50,733 bases of DNA from Halieaceae bacterium (GTDB lineage: Bacteria; Pseudomonadota; Gammaproteobacteria; Pseudomonadales; Halieaceae), in NCBI GenBank assembly GCA_902631395.1, contig CACOYM010000015.1:1-50733 (forward strand), written 5' to 3'. Positions 24,645-34,113 of this stretch are shown here, one piece after another. The position numbers were made by a program, and so were the translations under genes. The notes beneath the pieces were generated by a model that was not told the DNA's origin, did no database searches, and saw only the letters and a program-made list of their open reading frames with translations. The number at the start of each line of letters is the position of its first letter. The first letter of the stretch is position 1.

Positions 24645-26639
24645 ATGTCTAAGCAAGAAGCTAGAAAAGCGTTCGAGAGAGCGGTTACTTTGATGAAAGA
24701 GGGAGCTCGTGATGAAGCCGAGGCCCTGTGTCGTACGATGATAGAGAGTGCGCCCAGCGATGCCAATTTTATTGCTTTACTCGGATCAATTGTGGCGAGA
24801 AAGGGCAACCTTGAGGAGTCCGTCTCTCTATTACGCCGCGCAATAGCAATCGCGCCTGGAAACCCAAATGCGCAAGCGGATCTTGGCACCGCGCTATTAA
24901 ATTTGGGTAGGGCTGAAGATGCGTTGAGGCACCTTGAGAAGGCTCGCTCACTGAGCTCCGCTGATCCGTCACTATTAAGCAAACTAGCGGGGGCCTATCA
25001 GCAGACTGGCGATGTTGATAATGCAAACAAGGTAATGGCTGAGGCAGCCATTCTTTCCCCGTCTCAAGCTAAGCTAGACCAAGCTACCCGGCTTTTCGTT
25101 GAGGGAGAATTTCGGGAGGCAGAGAAACTTGCTAAGGAGTTGGTAAGAGAGAACCCAAGAGACGTTAATGCCGCCCTCCTTCTCGCGCGTCTGGCGATTA
25201 AGGCTAGGTGTTTTAAAGATGCGCAAGAACTTTTAGAAAGGATTATAGAACTGGCCCCTGGGTTCATTGCAGCGCGGCACGATCTGGGTACTGTTCTCAA
25301 GGAGACGCACAAGCACGAGGATGCCGTAGATGTCTTGCGAGAGGCAGTAGGTATCGATGTAAACAATGCGCTATCGCATTACTATTTGGGCGCTGCTCTA
25401 GCGATGGCCGCAAAACCTCGTGAGGCAGTCGATTCTTATCAGCGAGCGGTAGAGCTGGATCCTTTGCTCCCTGGAGGACACATAGGGCTGGGTCATGTTC
25501 TCAAGACGGTAGGCAACCAATCGGCAGGTATCGACGCATATAAGCGCGCTATCGAGCTAAGGCCAAACTACGGTGAGACTTATTACAGTCTTGCGAACCT
25601 AAAGACATTTCGCTTCTCTAAGGATGAGATCGCCAGCATGGAGAGTAGGCTTGAAAACGAAAATCTGCCTACGGAGTGTCGTGTGCACTTTGCATTTGCC
25701 TTGGCAAAGGCCTACGAGGATGAAAAAAATTTCGACGAATCGTTCGAGCACTATGCGCTAGCGAATCAAATGCACAGGGACACGATTGCCTATGATCCAG
25801 TACAAACTCAGGTGGGTCACGAGCGCATGCGAGACGTTTTCGACAAGAACTTTTTCTACCGTACACCAGCAAGCGGTGGATGCGCAGCTAAAGATCCAAT
25901 TTTTATCGTGGGCTTGCCGCGCTCCGGTTCTACGTTATTGGAGCAGATTCTCGCTAGTCATTCTCAAGTTGATGGCACCAGCGAGCTTCACGATATTTCT
26001 CTGATAGCACAGGGGTTGAGCCGTTCGAGGGAGGGAAACTCATTCCCACAGTCCGTCGCAAACATGGCGCCGGAGCAGCTCTGTGAGCTAGGTGAGAAAT
26101 ATTTGTCTCAGACTCGACAGTATCGGGGCGCCGCACCTTTCTTCACGGATAAGATGCCCAACAATTTTGCTTACGTGGGTTTCATAAAGGCGATCTTGCC
26201 CAACGCAAAAATCATTGATGCTCGCAGACACCCTATGGACAGTTGCTTTGGGTCTTTTAAGCAACACTTTGCTAAGGGCCAGACATTTACCTACGACCTT
26301 TTTGAGCTGGGCGAGTTTTACCTTGAGTACGATCAGTTAATGCTCCACTGGTACGATGTTCTTGAGGGCCAGATCTTGCGTGTTCAATATGAAACGGTTG
26401 TGAATGACCTCGAGGAACAGGTACGACGAATACTGGACTTTTGTGAGCTGCCGTTTGAAGAAGCCTGTCTTAATTTTCACGAGACAGAAAGAGCGGTGCG
26501 CACGGCCAGCTCTGAGCAAGTGAGGCAGCCGATCTACAGTAGCTCGGTAGGAACATGGCGTCATTTTGAGCAGCATTTGGGCGCGTTGAAAGAAATCTTG
26601 GCGCCCGTGCTTCCTCCAGAAAAAGAGACGACCGCGTGA
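24645..26639 (+). CDS. TPR-repeat sulfotransferase
   Basis: A 664-residue two-part protein. Residues 1 to about 340 are tandem tetratricopeptide repeats (for example EESVSLLRRAIAIAPGNPNA and REAVDSYQRAVELDPLLPGG). Residues about 410–655 are a PAPS-dependent sulfotransferase domain. The 5'-phosphosulfate loop GLPRSGSTLLEQIL starts at residue 423, and the 3'-phosphate region DARRHPMDSCFGSF lies near residue 522. It would transfer sulfate to an unknown acceptor, perhaps a protein or glycan held by the repeats. There is no signal peptide. The base composition is a little more AT-rich than the left housekeeping block. Its TGA overlaps the GTG of the next gene (GTGA), so the two are coupled. Confidence 0.9.
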   Translation: MSKQEARKAFERAVTLMKEGARDEAEALCRTMIESAPSDANFIALLGSIVARKGNLEESVSLLRRAIAIAPGNPNAQADLGTALLNLGRAEDALRHLEKARSLSSADPSLLSKLAGAYQQTGDVDNANKVMAEAAILSPSQAKLDQATRLFVEGEFREAEKLAKELVRENPRDVNAALLLARLAIKARCFKDAQELLERIIELAPGFIAARHDLGTVLKETHKHEDAVDVLREAVGIDVNNALSHYYLGAALAMAAKPREAVDSYQRAVELDPLLPGGHIGLGHVLKTVGNQSAGIDAYKRAIELRPNYGETYYSLANLKTFRFSKDEIASMESRLENENLPTECRVHFAFALAKAYEDEKNFDESFEHYALANQMHRDTIAYDPVQTQVGHERMRDVFDKNFFYRTPASGGCAAKDPIFIVGLPRSGSTLLEQILASHSQVDGTSELHDISLIAQGLSRSREGNSFPQSVANMAPEQLCELGEKYLSQTRQYRGAAPFFTDKMPNNFAYVGFIKAILPNAKIIDARRHPMDSCFGSFKQHFAKGQTFTYDLFELGEFYLEYDQLMLHWYDVLEGQILRVQYETVVNDLEEQVRRILDFCELPFEEACLNFHETERAVRTASSEQVRQPIYSSSVGTWRHFEQHLGALKEILAPVLPPEKETTA

Positions 26640-27580
26640 TTGAGCTACCAAAATTACTTACAACATCAGTTGTTAGGGGGTCCGAAAAAGGCCAGAGCCA
26701 TGGTGGTGTGTACGTAATAGATTTCAATGAGCAGACAGTTGATAAAAAGATTGACTGGAATACCACCAACATTGACTTTGCGGGGCGTGGTTGGGATCGC
26801 GGTTTACGAGGGATAGAATTTACTGACGATGCAATATGGATTGCGGCGAGTGACGAGTTATTTTGCTACGCGCCTGACTTTTCGTTTATTGAGTCCTATC
26901 GAAACCCCTATCTGCGGCATTGCCATGAAATATGCCGAAGAGATCAACTGCTTTTTTTGACCTCTACTGGTTTCGACTCAATCCTAAGTTTTGACTTAAG
27001 CTCCAAGTCGTTTGTTTGGGGCCTATATTTGTCCAAAAATGGCACTCAATGGATCGGACAAGCATTCGATCCACTCGACAGTGCTGGACCAAAGTCTACC
27101 AACTCCTATCATTTGAATATGGTTTCGGTGGATGAAGACGGAGTTTACTTTAGTGGGCTGAACACGGAGGCTCTTTTGGCCCTGTCCGCAGATTTGACTG
27201 TGACGGAGTTCTGCAGTTTGCCGAGAGGGTGCCATAACGCCCAGCCCTTCGGTGGCGGCGTGCTATTCAATGATACCGGGTCAGATGTGGTTAGATTTGT
27301 ACCGAGGCATAGTCGAGAAAAAACAGTCCCCGTCCCGAAATTTAAAACGGCCGAACTTTTGTATCATGGAGTAGACGATTCACGAATTGCCCGTCAGGGA
27401 TTCGGGCGAGGTATGTGTATTATTGACGACCGATACGTTGCCGCCGGTTCCTCACCGTCTACGGTATCGATCATAGATTTTCAGAAAGGTGAGCGTGTTA
27501 CCGCAGTTAACCTAACGATGGACATCCGTAATGCGATCCATGGCTTGGAAATCTGGCCCGATCAATGGGCCTGCAGATAA
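26636..27580 (+). CDS. Conserved protein of unknown function, beta-propeller-like, coupled to the sulfotransferase
   Basis: A 314-residue protein I do not recognise with certainty. It has no signal peptide and is rich in beta-strand-like stretches with repeated aromatic-Asp patterns (GIEFTDDAIWIAASDELFCY, FLTSTGFDSILSFDL, VSVDEDGVYFSGLN). This suggests a propeller fold, perhaps the TIGR03032/DUF4915-like group, which often neighbours TPR-sulfotransferases. Cys and His residues (CHEICRR, PRGCHNAQPF) are conserved-looking but unassigned. The GTG at 26636 overlaps the sulfotransferase stop by 4 nt, so the two proteins are probably made together and may act on the same substrate. A strong terminator follows. 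Confidence 0.7.
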   Translation: MIELPKLLTTSVVRGSEKGQSHGGVYVIDFNEQTVDKKIDWNTTNIDFAGRGWDRGLRGIEFTDDAIWIAASDELFCYAPDFSFIESYRNPYLRHCHEICRRDQLLFLTSTGFDSILSFDLSSKSFVWGLYLSKNGTQWIGQAFDPLDSAGPKSTNSYHLNMVSVDEDGVYFSGLNTEALLALSADLTVTEFCSLPRGCHNAQPFGGGVLFNDTGSDVVRFVPRHSREKTVPVPKFKTAELLYHGVDDSRIARQGFGRGMCIIDDRYVAAGSSPSTVSIIDFQKGERVTAVNLTMDIRNAIHGLEIWPDQWACR

Positions 27581-27609
27581 AAAAAGGGCGCCGTAGCGCC
27601 CGTTTTTTT
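27581..27609. terminator. Bidirectional Rho-independent terminator
   Basis: GGGCGC (27586–27591) and GCGCCC (27596–27601) form a 6-bp stem with a 4-nt loop, flanked by an A-run on the left and a T-run on the right. It serves the sulfotransferase pair on + and the TonB-dependent receptor on -, which converge here. Confidence 0.92.
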
Positions 27610-27618
27610 GTTCTCTGT

Positions 27619-29979
27619 CTACTCGAAGTAATATCGCACCGAGAGTCCGAAGTTTCTCGGTCTTATGACATTGGATGAATTCCAGCCAAACGCTTGATCG
27701 AAGTCTTGACTGTCTTCGTACGTAATACCTCGTTCGTCCGAGATGTTGTTGACGTACAACCGAGCTCCCCAGCTGTCCTTTTGATAGCTGAAAATAATGT
27801 CGGTGACTTTGTAATCGCCCTGGGTTAGCCGAGGCGACGCAAAACCATCCGTTAGTTGATTAAGAGATTCGCCGACACTGTTGTGCTGCAGCCGAAGCGA
27901 TCCCGATCCACCGAATAAATCGATGCCAGTATACTCTGCATACAGAGAATAACTTTGATCAGCAAAAAGAGGGAGGGGGGTAGTCGCATCTAATCCTGAC
28001 TCAACGAATCCTGTGTCAGAGCGAGAATCTGGATAAGTCGCGGGAGCCGAAACCTCGGCATCCTGAATATCGGTGTAGTTCATTCCAACTTCGAGGTTCT
28101 CAGTAATCAGTGCCTTGAATTCCATATCGAACCCTTTGATGTCCCCCGTGCCAACGTTGGCCACCACGATTTGGAAGGGCGCCCATCCGTAGGTACTTGC
28201 CGGATCAGTGACCTCGATTTGCATGTCTTCCCAAGTCATCTCGTAGTAGACAGCGTTGAAGAGGATTCGTCCGTCCCCAAATTCCGATTTCAACCCGAAT
28301 TCGGTGTTTTCAACCATGTCAGAGCCATACTCTACGGGTAAAACAGCTCCTCCCTGATTGCCTCGCAGACCGCGATTTACGCCGCCAACGCGGAACCCTT
28401 CCGAATAAACCCCATATACCATTACATCTTCGTTGATATTGAATTCCAGGCCGTACTTTGGAATAAAGCCGTCGTCCTTCATCTGCCGATTGTCTGGCCT
28501 CTGCCAAGCGCGATCTGTTGGTTTATCAACTCCATACTCGATGGAGCGATCTACCTCATACCAGCGCCCACCTAGTAGCAGGGTGAGTCGATCAGTTATG
28601 TCGAAATCTAACTCTCCGAAAACGGCCAAATCCTCCCTTTCGGTGCCTTGATATGAGTACCACCAGTTATCCATTGGCGCGATACCAGGGTAGTAGCCGG
28701 ACCAAGTCTCGAAAGCTGGGGTGCTCGTGTAATCATCTAAATAAGTAAGGAAGTCCCAGTATTGTTCTGAGTCTTGATAAAAAACGCCCGCAGTCCAGTT
28801 GATCTTATCAGTAGATCCCGTGAGGCGGATTTCCTGCGTAAAGCTCTCGTTGCTTTCATCATTGGTAAGGTACCCGACTGGGTCGGCCCCAAAATCGTAG
28901 GTTGCGTAGTAATAGCCGTACACGTAGTTGAAGTAGGCCGCGTAGGACTGCGTGTCGTGCGCATAAAACACGTCTCTGTCATAATAAGACGTTGCAGAAA
29001 CAAGCTGAGCGAATCCGAGATCACCCTCAATTACAAGGCTTGTCTGGTGCCACTCGTCTTTCCTGTACTCATCGGCGAATTTAACGGTTTTCAAATCGCC
29101 TCTGTTAGGGTCAAAATCGTTAAAACCGTCCGCTTCGAGGTCCTGAAAATTAGTCGCAGCCGTGACTGTCCAGTTGTCGTTAACTAGCCATCGTATTGAA
29201 GCCCTGGCGCCACGCCACTCAACCTCGTTGATATCATCTTCGAGCATATTGCTGTTGTTCTTTAGGCCGCCCGCACCAGTTCCCATTATTGTGTCGACCA
29301 CGGTGTTGCCTAGGACGTTATCGATATAGCCGGCGTCTCGAGCACTAAAACCGGATATCCGGATAGCCACGCTATCGCTCAGCGGGATATTCACTGTCCC
29401 ATCTATCTCATAGCCAGTCCCGCCATCCTTGGTAGAGGAAATGCCGGCATTTATGTTCGCTTCAAATTTAGTTGGGTCAGGCTTGTTCGTGATGATCCTG
29501 ACCGCACCGCTTTGTGAGGACGCGCCGAATAAAGTGGACTGAGGACCGGCAAGCGCCTCCACCCGTGAAATGTCAACGGGATAAATATCCGGGGAGGCTT
29601 GGCTGTGAGACATCGGCTGCTCGTCCAGGTACACCGCAGCAGTCGGGTCAACTAGGAACCCTCCGCCATCACTGACTCCCCTGAAAACAATAATATTTTG
29701 GCCTGGCGTGGTGGTCTGTACATTTAGACCAGCCACAAAACGAGACAGATCCTCTAACGTAGTGATGCCCTGTTTCTCTATCTCTTCTCCGGACAGCGAC
29801 TGCACCATCATTGGTATGTCTTGTGATGATTCAGCGCGCTGACGCGCCGTGACCACAACTTCTTCGAGCTCCGCACTCCAGCTCAAACCAGCGCTCCCTG
29901 CGCCAATTGCAGCGGTAACGCCCGCTACGATGGTTTTACGGTGGAAAGCAGTGGGACGTGCTTTGGACTGATGTGACAC
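27619..29979 (-). CDS. TonB-dependent outer-membrane receptor
   Basis: A 786-residue outer-membrane receptor. It has an N-terminal signal region (KTIVAGVTAAIGAGSAGLSWSA), a TonB-box-like ELEEVVVTARQRAES, a plug domain (about 45–160, EIEKQGITTLEDLSRFVAGL) and a 22-stranded barrel rich in Tyr, Trp and Asp, ending in an aromatic strand (LSVRYYFE). This is the gammaproteobacterial type without a SusD partner. The ligand is unknown. I choose GTG 29979 because GGAGGA lies 7 nt upstream; the TTG at 29994 would start before that site. It faces the sulfotransferase pair across a shared terminator. Neighbouring genes do not reveal whether it imports a siderophore, a vitamin or a glycan. Confidence 0.92.
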   Translation of the reverse strand: MSHQSKARPTAFHRKTIVAGVTAAIGAGSAGLSWSAELEEVVVTARQRAESSQDIPMMVQSLSGEEIEKQGITTLEDLSRFVAGLNVQTTTPGQNIIVFRGVSDGGGFLVDPTAAVYLDEQPMSHSQASPDIYPVDISRVEALAGPQSTLFGASSQSGAVRIITNKPDPTKFEANINAGISSTKDGGTGYEIDGTVNIPLSDSVAIRISGFSARDAGYIDNVLGNTVVDTIMGTGAGGLKNNSNMLEDDINEVEWRGARASIRWLVNDNWTVTAATNFQDLEADGFNDFDPNRGDLKTVKFADEYRKDEWHQTSLVIEGDLGFAQLVSATSYYDRDVFYAHDTQSYAAYFNYVYGYYYATYDFGADPVGYLTNDESNESFTQEIRLTGSTDKINWTAGVFYQDSEQYWDFLTYLDDYTSTPAFETWSGYYPGIAPMDNWWYSYQGTEREDLAVFGELDFDITDRLTLLLGGRWYEVDRSIEYGVDKPTDRAWQRPDNRQMKDDGFIPKYGLEFNINEDVMVYGVYSEGFRVGGVNRGLRGNQGGAVLPVEYGSDMVENTEFGLKSEFGDGRILFNAVYYEMTWEDMQIEVTDPASTYGWAPFQIVVANVGTGDIKGFDMEFKALITENLEVGMNYTDIQDAEVSAPATYPDSRSDTGFVESGLDATTPLPLFADQSYSLYAEYTGIDLFGGSGSLRLQHNSVGESLNQLTDGFASPRLTQGDYKVTDIIFSYQKDSWGARLYVNNISDERGITYEDSQDFDQAFGWNSSNVIRPRNFGLSVRYYFE

Positions 29980-30178
29980 GGTTGGTTCCTCCAATGCCCT
30001 AGCGATGGGGCGATCTATTGCGGTCGCTTGCTGTTTAGCAGTTACCGCAAACTTATATTAAGAACATACAAATTACCTGTGAAGATATAGTACTTGCCCA
30101 GCTTCGGCAATACGGCAGGACATTGTTAATGGGACGTTGGGGACTGAGAATTCACCGCAATTCAAGGGGGCAACGGCG

Positions 30179-30505
30179 ATGACCTTTTACGCGTGGCTGT
30201 CGCTGGCAGTGATATGTTTGCTGGGTGCAATAGCGCCCGGGCCCAGTCTTGCCGTGCTGGTCGCTGTTGAAGTTGTCCCTGCTTATTACACCCATTCCAG
30301 TGCTGTGGCTCTCGCTCTAATCTGTTTTGGCTTGTTTGCCACTCAAACAAAAGGTGCCGTGTTCTTTACTCTACCCACCGCTTTGTTACTCGCGGATCGT
30401 CTGGCAACGGTTTGGGGGGTTTTCGGTGCGGCAGGGAGCTTGGGTGGAGGCCTGCTTGGGCTGCTGGCAGGCTTCATGGCGCTGGATATGAAAGTATGCT
30501 TCTGA
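30179..30505 (+). pseudogene. LysE/RhtB-like exporter fragment
   Basis: The ATG at 30179 begins MTFYAWLSLAVICLLGAIAPGPS, which matches the N-terminal membrane segment and the conserved PGP motif of LysE/RhtB amino-acid exporters. After about 30 residues the similarity is lost. The frame ends after 108 codons, where intact members have about 205 residues with six membrane segments. The remaining part is still hydrophobic (AVALALICFGLFA, LGGGLLGLLAGFMAL). I interpret it as a decayed gene with an internal deletion. It could also be an unrelated small membrane protein. It converges on the E2 gene. Confidence 0.4.
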
Positions 30506-30654
30506 TGATTGCCAGCTTGCGCCTCATTTCCGCGCTGCTGCTGCAGATCTTCGTTCCGAAAATTGCGATGGTTAGCGATTGAGCTAAGATTCTCTTCGAG
30601 TCACATTGCGCGATGCGGCTACCTGTTTCGATACTCTGATTCGATTGCGCCACC

Positions 30655-31827
30655 TCAAAGAGAGGCGACGACGTCACCCAGAACCGCTAGGTATTGCGCA
30701 CCTACAGCACCATCAATCACGCGGTGATCGCAGGACAAGGTGGCATTCAATACTGTTGCGACACGTTGTTCACCGTTCTCAACAACAACCTGTTGGGTTG
30801 CCTTACCCAGCGCCAAGATTGCGCCCATAGGTGGGTTCACGATCGCGGTGAATTGCGTGATGCCATACATGCCTAGGTTCGAGACGGTGAAAGAGCCACC
30901 AGAGATGTCCTCCATGGTCAGCTTGCCAGTTTGGGCCTTTTCGGCCAGCTCGGTAGTGGCCGAGGCGATATCAGCCGGCGATTTGCTGTCAGCGTCATAG
31001 ACTGTGGCGGGGTAGAGTCCATCCTCGGTGGCGATCGCGACTGACACGTGTGCAGCCCTGAATTGATGGATGTCGTCGCCTATCAGGTTAACATTGACGC
31101 GAGGTTCTCTTTTCAGCGCCTGAGCAACGCACCAGACAATCAAGTCGTTGACCGATACTTTGGTATCGCTGGACTCATTCAGTGCTGCCCGATGCGCAAG
31201 CAGCCCGTCGAGTTCGTACTCCGCAGTCAAATAGAAGTGCGGAATAGTTTGCTTGGCTTCGGTAAGGCGACGCGCAATGGTTTTGCGGGTCGCACTGAGC
31301 GGAATCACTTCGACGCCTTCGGGGGCTTCGCCGCCACCTGCGGCCGCTTTCACATCATCGTCCGTAATGCGCCCGCGGCGGCCAGTGCCTGTGACGGCTC
31401 CAAGATCCACACCCAGCTCATCTGCCAATCTGCGGACGCTGGGAGATGAGCGCGTGTAAGCGTCGCCTGTCTGCACGGTTTGTGTTGTCTGCGACTGGTT
31501 ACTGCCGCCCGCATCACTAGCAGATTCAGACGGAACCGCACTATGTTGGGCAATGAACGCATCAATGTCGCTGTCGGCAACCGCTGCGTCGGCGATCACG
31601 CCGAGCAGCGCGCCCACAGGATGCGCGTCACCAGCAGGAACCAGAACCCTGCGGAGTACGCCGTCTACCGGTGAGTCCCAAACATTAACGATCTTGTCTG
31701 ATTCCATTTCGAACACTTCATCGCCCTTTGCGATGGTGTCTCCTTCCGACTTGTTCCAGCTGGTAATGGTTCCCTCGACCATTTCAATCCCCCATTTGGG
31801 GACCGCGATGGGATAAATATCGCTCAC
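30655..31827 (-). CDS. 2-oxoacid (acetoin/pyruvate-type) dehydrogenase E2 component
   Basis: A 390-residue dihydrolipoamide acyltransferase. Domain order is: lipoyl domain (1–80) with lipoylated Lys45 in MESDKIVN, a flexible linker, a peripheral-subunit-binding domain (about 128–165, SPSVRRLADELGVDLGAVTG) and the catalytic domain (about 175–390) with His368 in CDHRVIDGA. It transfers the acyl group made by E1 to CoA. Sequence style (PKWGIEMVEGTI) fits acetoin-dehydrogenase AcoC. The start is GTG 31827 with AGGAG 8 nt upstream, 25 nt behind the E1beta gene. No dihydrolipoyl dehydrogenase lies nearby, so E3 must come from elsewhere. Confidence 0.9.
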   Translation of the reverse strand: MSDIYPIAVPKWGIEMVEGTITSWNKSEGDTIAKGDEVFEMESDKIVNVWDSPVDGVLRRVLVPAGDAHPVGALLGVIADAAVADSDIDAFIAQHSAVPSESASDAGGSNQSQTTQTVQTGDAYTRSSPSVRRLADELGVDLGAVTGTGRRGRITDDDVKAAAGGGEAPEGVEVIPLSATRKTIARRLTEAKQTIPHFYLTAEYELDGLLAHRAALNESSDTKVSVNDLIVWCVAQALKREPRVNVNLIGDDIHQFRAAHVSVAIATEDGLYPATVYDADSKSPADIASATTELAEKAQTGKLTMEDISGGSFTVSNLGMYGITQFTAIVNPPMGAILALGKATQQVVVENGEQRVATVLNATLSCDHRVIDGAVGAQYLAVLGDVVASL

Positions 31828-31852
31828 TCTGTGACTCCTGATTAATCGCCAA

Positions 31853-32854
31853 TTAGGCGAGTGTGGCCTTTATCGCTGCCGTGATCTTCTCCGCGTCGGG
31901 TAAGTAGGCTGCTTCTAACTCCGGCGAGAAAGGTGTTGGGCTATGCGGTGCAGAGACCTGCTTAATCGGCGCCTTGAGGCTGCTGAAGGCCTTGTCTGCC
32001 GCGAGGCCCGCAATGTCTGCAGTCAGGCCACATCGGGGCGGCGCTTCGTCCACGATGACCAAGCGGCCTGTAGCTTCGACAGATTCCAAAATAGCGCTCT
32101 CGTCGAGTGGTGACGTGGTGCGCGGATCAATCAGATCGCAACTAATGCCCTCCTCGCCGAGCGTGTCAATTACCGCTGCGGTCTTGGGCACCATTTGGCC
32201 AAACGCGACTACGGTGACGTCATCACCTTCCCGAACGAAGTTAGCCTCGCCAAATGGGATGGTATACATGTCATCGGGCACTTCCGCCGTCTCTTGATAG
32301 AGAATCTTTGGCTCGAAGAACAGTACGGGATCATCATCCTGAATGGCAGATAGCAGTAAGCCTTTAGCGTCGTAGGCGTTGCTAGGCACCACAACTTTTA
32401 GTCCAGGGAATGAGGTCATGACTTGGTACATGGCTTGGCTGTGCTGGCCCGCCGCGCTGAAGCCGCCGCCCGCAGAAAAACGGATGACCGCAGGGCAGCG
32501 ACTTTTCCCGCCGAACATGTATCGGAACTTCGCCATTTGATTCACGATCTGATCCATACAGACACCAATGAAATCGGCGAACATGATTTCGGCAACTGGA
32601 CGCATCCCCACCAGTGCGGCACCGGCTGCGGCGCCAACGATGGCGGACTCGGAGATCGGGGTATCGATGCACCGGTTTGGCCAACGGTGGTAGATTCCTC
32701 CAGTGACGCCGAAGACACCGCCGACCGAGCCGACGTCGCCGCCGCTGCCACTGCAGCCTGCAACATCTTCGCCGATCACAAATACTGAATCGTCCTGCTC
32801 CATTGCCTGGTGCAGGGCCTCGTTGATCGCGTCGCGCATCGTTTTCTCAGGCAT
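31853..32854 (-). CDS. 2-oxoacid (acetoin/pyruvate-type) dehydrogenase E1 beta subunit
   Basis: A 333-residue transketolase-like beta subunit. The N-terminal pyrimidine-binding domain has VFVIGEDV and the catalytic region DTPISESAIVGAAAGAAL, with the conserved Glu that activates thiamine diphosphate. The C-terminal transketolase domain (about 200–330) has DLIDPRTTSPLDESAI. A Gly/Ser-rich insertion (GCSGSGGDVGSVGG, about residues 33–46) follows the first strand; AcoB proteins carry a similar loop. AAGGAG precedes ATG 32854. It pairs with the E1alpha gene 12 nt upstream to form the alpha2-beta2 E1 enzyme. Confidence 0.9.
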   Translation of the reverse strand: MPEKTMRDAINEALHQAMEQDDSVFVIGEDVAGCSGSGGDVGSVGGVFGVTGGIYHRWPNRCIDTPISESAIVGAAAGAALVGMRPVAEIMFADFIGVCMDQIVNQMAKFRYMFGGKSRCPAVIRFSAGGGFSAAGQHSQAMYQVMTSFPGLKVVVPSNAYDAKGLLLSAIQDDDPVLFFEPKILYQETAEVPDDMYTIPFGEANFVREGDDVTVVAFGQMVPKTAAVIDTLGEEGISCDLIDPRTTSPLDESAILESVEATGRLVIVDEAPPRCGLTADIAGLAADKAFSSLKAPIKQVSAPHSPTPFSPELEAAYLPDAEKITAAIKATLA

Positions 32855-32866
32855 AACCGTTCTCCT

Positions 32867-33847
32867 TCAGGCCGTCGCGTTGTATTGAATATAGACGTCT
32901 TCTGTGACCTGCTCTGCGGTGGGTCGCGCTGCAGCTTTGGCGTCTGTGACGGATTGTTCAATCTTAGCCATGACTTCGGCGTCAATTGCGTCCAGCTCGT
33001 CCTCGTTTAGTTCGCCTGTTTCGGCCATTCGCGCCCGAAAGTTTTTGAGGGGACAGTGATTTTCACGAAGATCTTCCAGTTCCCCCTCTGTTCGGTAAGC
33101 CTGCGGGTCACCAACAAAGTGGCCGTGATAACGCCCCTGCTCGGCGAACACGCCTGCAGGGCCGTTGCCAGCGCGCGCATGAGCAATCGCCTCACCTGCT
33201 GCCTCGTGAACCGCGAAGAAATCTGCGCCATCGGCAACGAAGACCGGGAAGCCAAAAGCTTCGGTGCGAGCCTTGAGGTCGTCACAGCCCACTGCGTAGT
33301 TGATAGAGGTGTGCTCCGAGTAAAAATTGTTCTCGATCACAAAAACGGCCGGCGCTTGCAGCACGACAGCCATGTTCATTGCTTCGAAGCAGGTGCCCTG
33401 ATTGACTGACCCATCGCCCGAAAATGACACCGCTACTTTGCCGTTCTTGCGTATTTTGGCTGCCAATGCTGAGCCAACGGAAATAGGGGGTCCCCCTGCA
33501 ACGATACCGTTTGCCCCCAGTATGCCTTTGTCAATATCCGCTACGTGCATGGAGCCACCCTTACCCTTACACAGACCTTCAGAAGAACCAAACAGCTCTT
33601 TCATCATGCCCGACACCTCGGCGCCTTTGGCAATGCAGTGCCCGTGTCCACGGTGGGTGGAGATAATGGTGTCGCTCTCGTCTAGGTGCGTACATACGCC
33701 GACAGCGTTAGCTTCTTGACCGGTATAAAGGTGGGTGAACCCTGGAATTTGGCCGTTCATGATTTCGGCGTTCACACGCTCTTCGAATTCGCGAATGGTT
33801 TTCATCGTGCGATAGGCGTGCAGCAGGGTTTCCTTTGGAATGGACAC
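32867..33847 (-). CDS. 2-oxoacid (acetoin/pyruvate-type) dehydrogenase E1 alpha subunit
   Basis: A 326-residue thiamine-diphosphate-dependent E1 alpha subunit. The ThDP/Mg motif is SGDGSVNQGTCFEAMNMAVVL followed by IENNFYS, and the GGSMHVADIDKGILGANGIVAGG phosphorylation-loop segment of the family is present. It decarboxylates a 2-oxo acid or cleaves acetoin and passes the acyl unit to the E2 lipoyl group. The start is GTG 33847, which has AAGGAGA 6 nt upstream; the frame extends to 33880, but that start has no ribosome-binding site. It is the first gene of the leftward E1alpha–E1beta–E2 operon. Acetoin cannot be told from pyruvate or branched-chain substrates by sequence alone. Confidence 0.9.
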   Translation of the reverse strand: MSIPKETLLHAYRTMKTIREFEERVNAEIMNGQIPGFTHLYTGQEANAVGVCTHLDESDTIISTHRGHGHCIAKGAEVSGMMKELFGSSEGLCKGKGGSMHVADIDKGILGANGIVAGGPPISVGSALAAKIRKNGKVAVSFSGDGSVNQGTCFEAMNMAVVLQAPAVFVIENNFYSEHTSINYAVGCDDLKARTEAFGFPVFVADGADFFAVHEAAGEAIAHARAGNGPAGVFAEQGRYHGHFVGDPQAYRTEGELEDLRENHCPLKNFRARMAETGELNEDELDAIDAEVMAKIEQSVTDAKAAARPTAEQVTEDVYIQYNATA

Positions 33848-34113
33848 GGTATGTCTCCTTGAACGTTTTATTTGGGTCATGATCCCGGATGAGCATACAT
33901 TGCAATATCAAGCTGACGGTATGCAATGCATTGGCTGTAAGGTGCCTCTTACAGCTGCTCGAGCAAGGTACCTGCGACCCCAAAAACAGTCAACAGTGTT
34001 TTTTTTTCTACTAACGCGTTTTTCAGTGTGGCTCTAGCATCACGCTGCTGCGCACTGTTTTGTCCATTTGGCGACGTATCATGAAGTTACAACCTTGTCT
34101 CTCTAATGTCGGA
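33848..34113. other. Intergenic region before the E1alpha operon
   Basis: A 266-nt stretch between the GH1 gene and the dehydrogenase operon, both on -. It contains a T-run (about 34000–34008 on +) and the AAGGAGA ribosome-binding site of the E1alpha gene. I see no acetoin-type sigma-54 -24/-12 pair that I would defend and no small gene. Confidence 0.5.
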
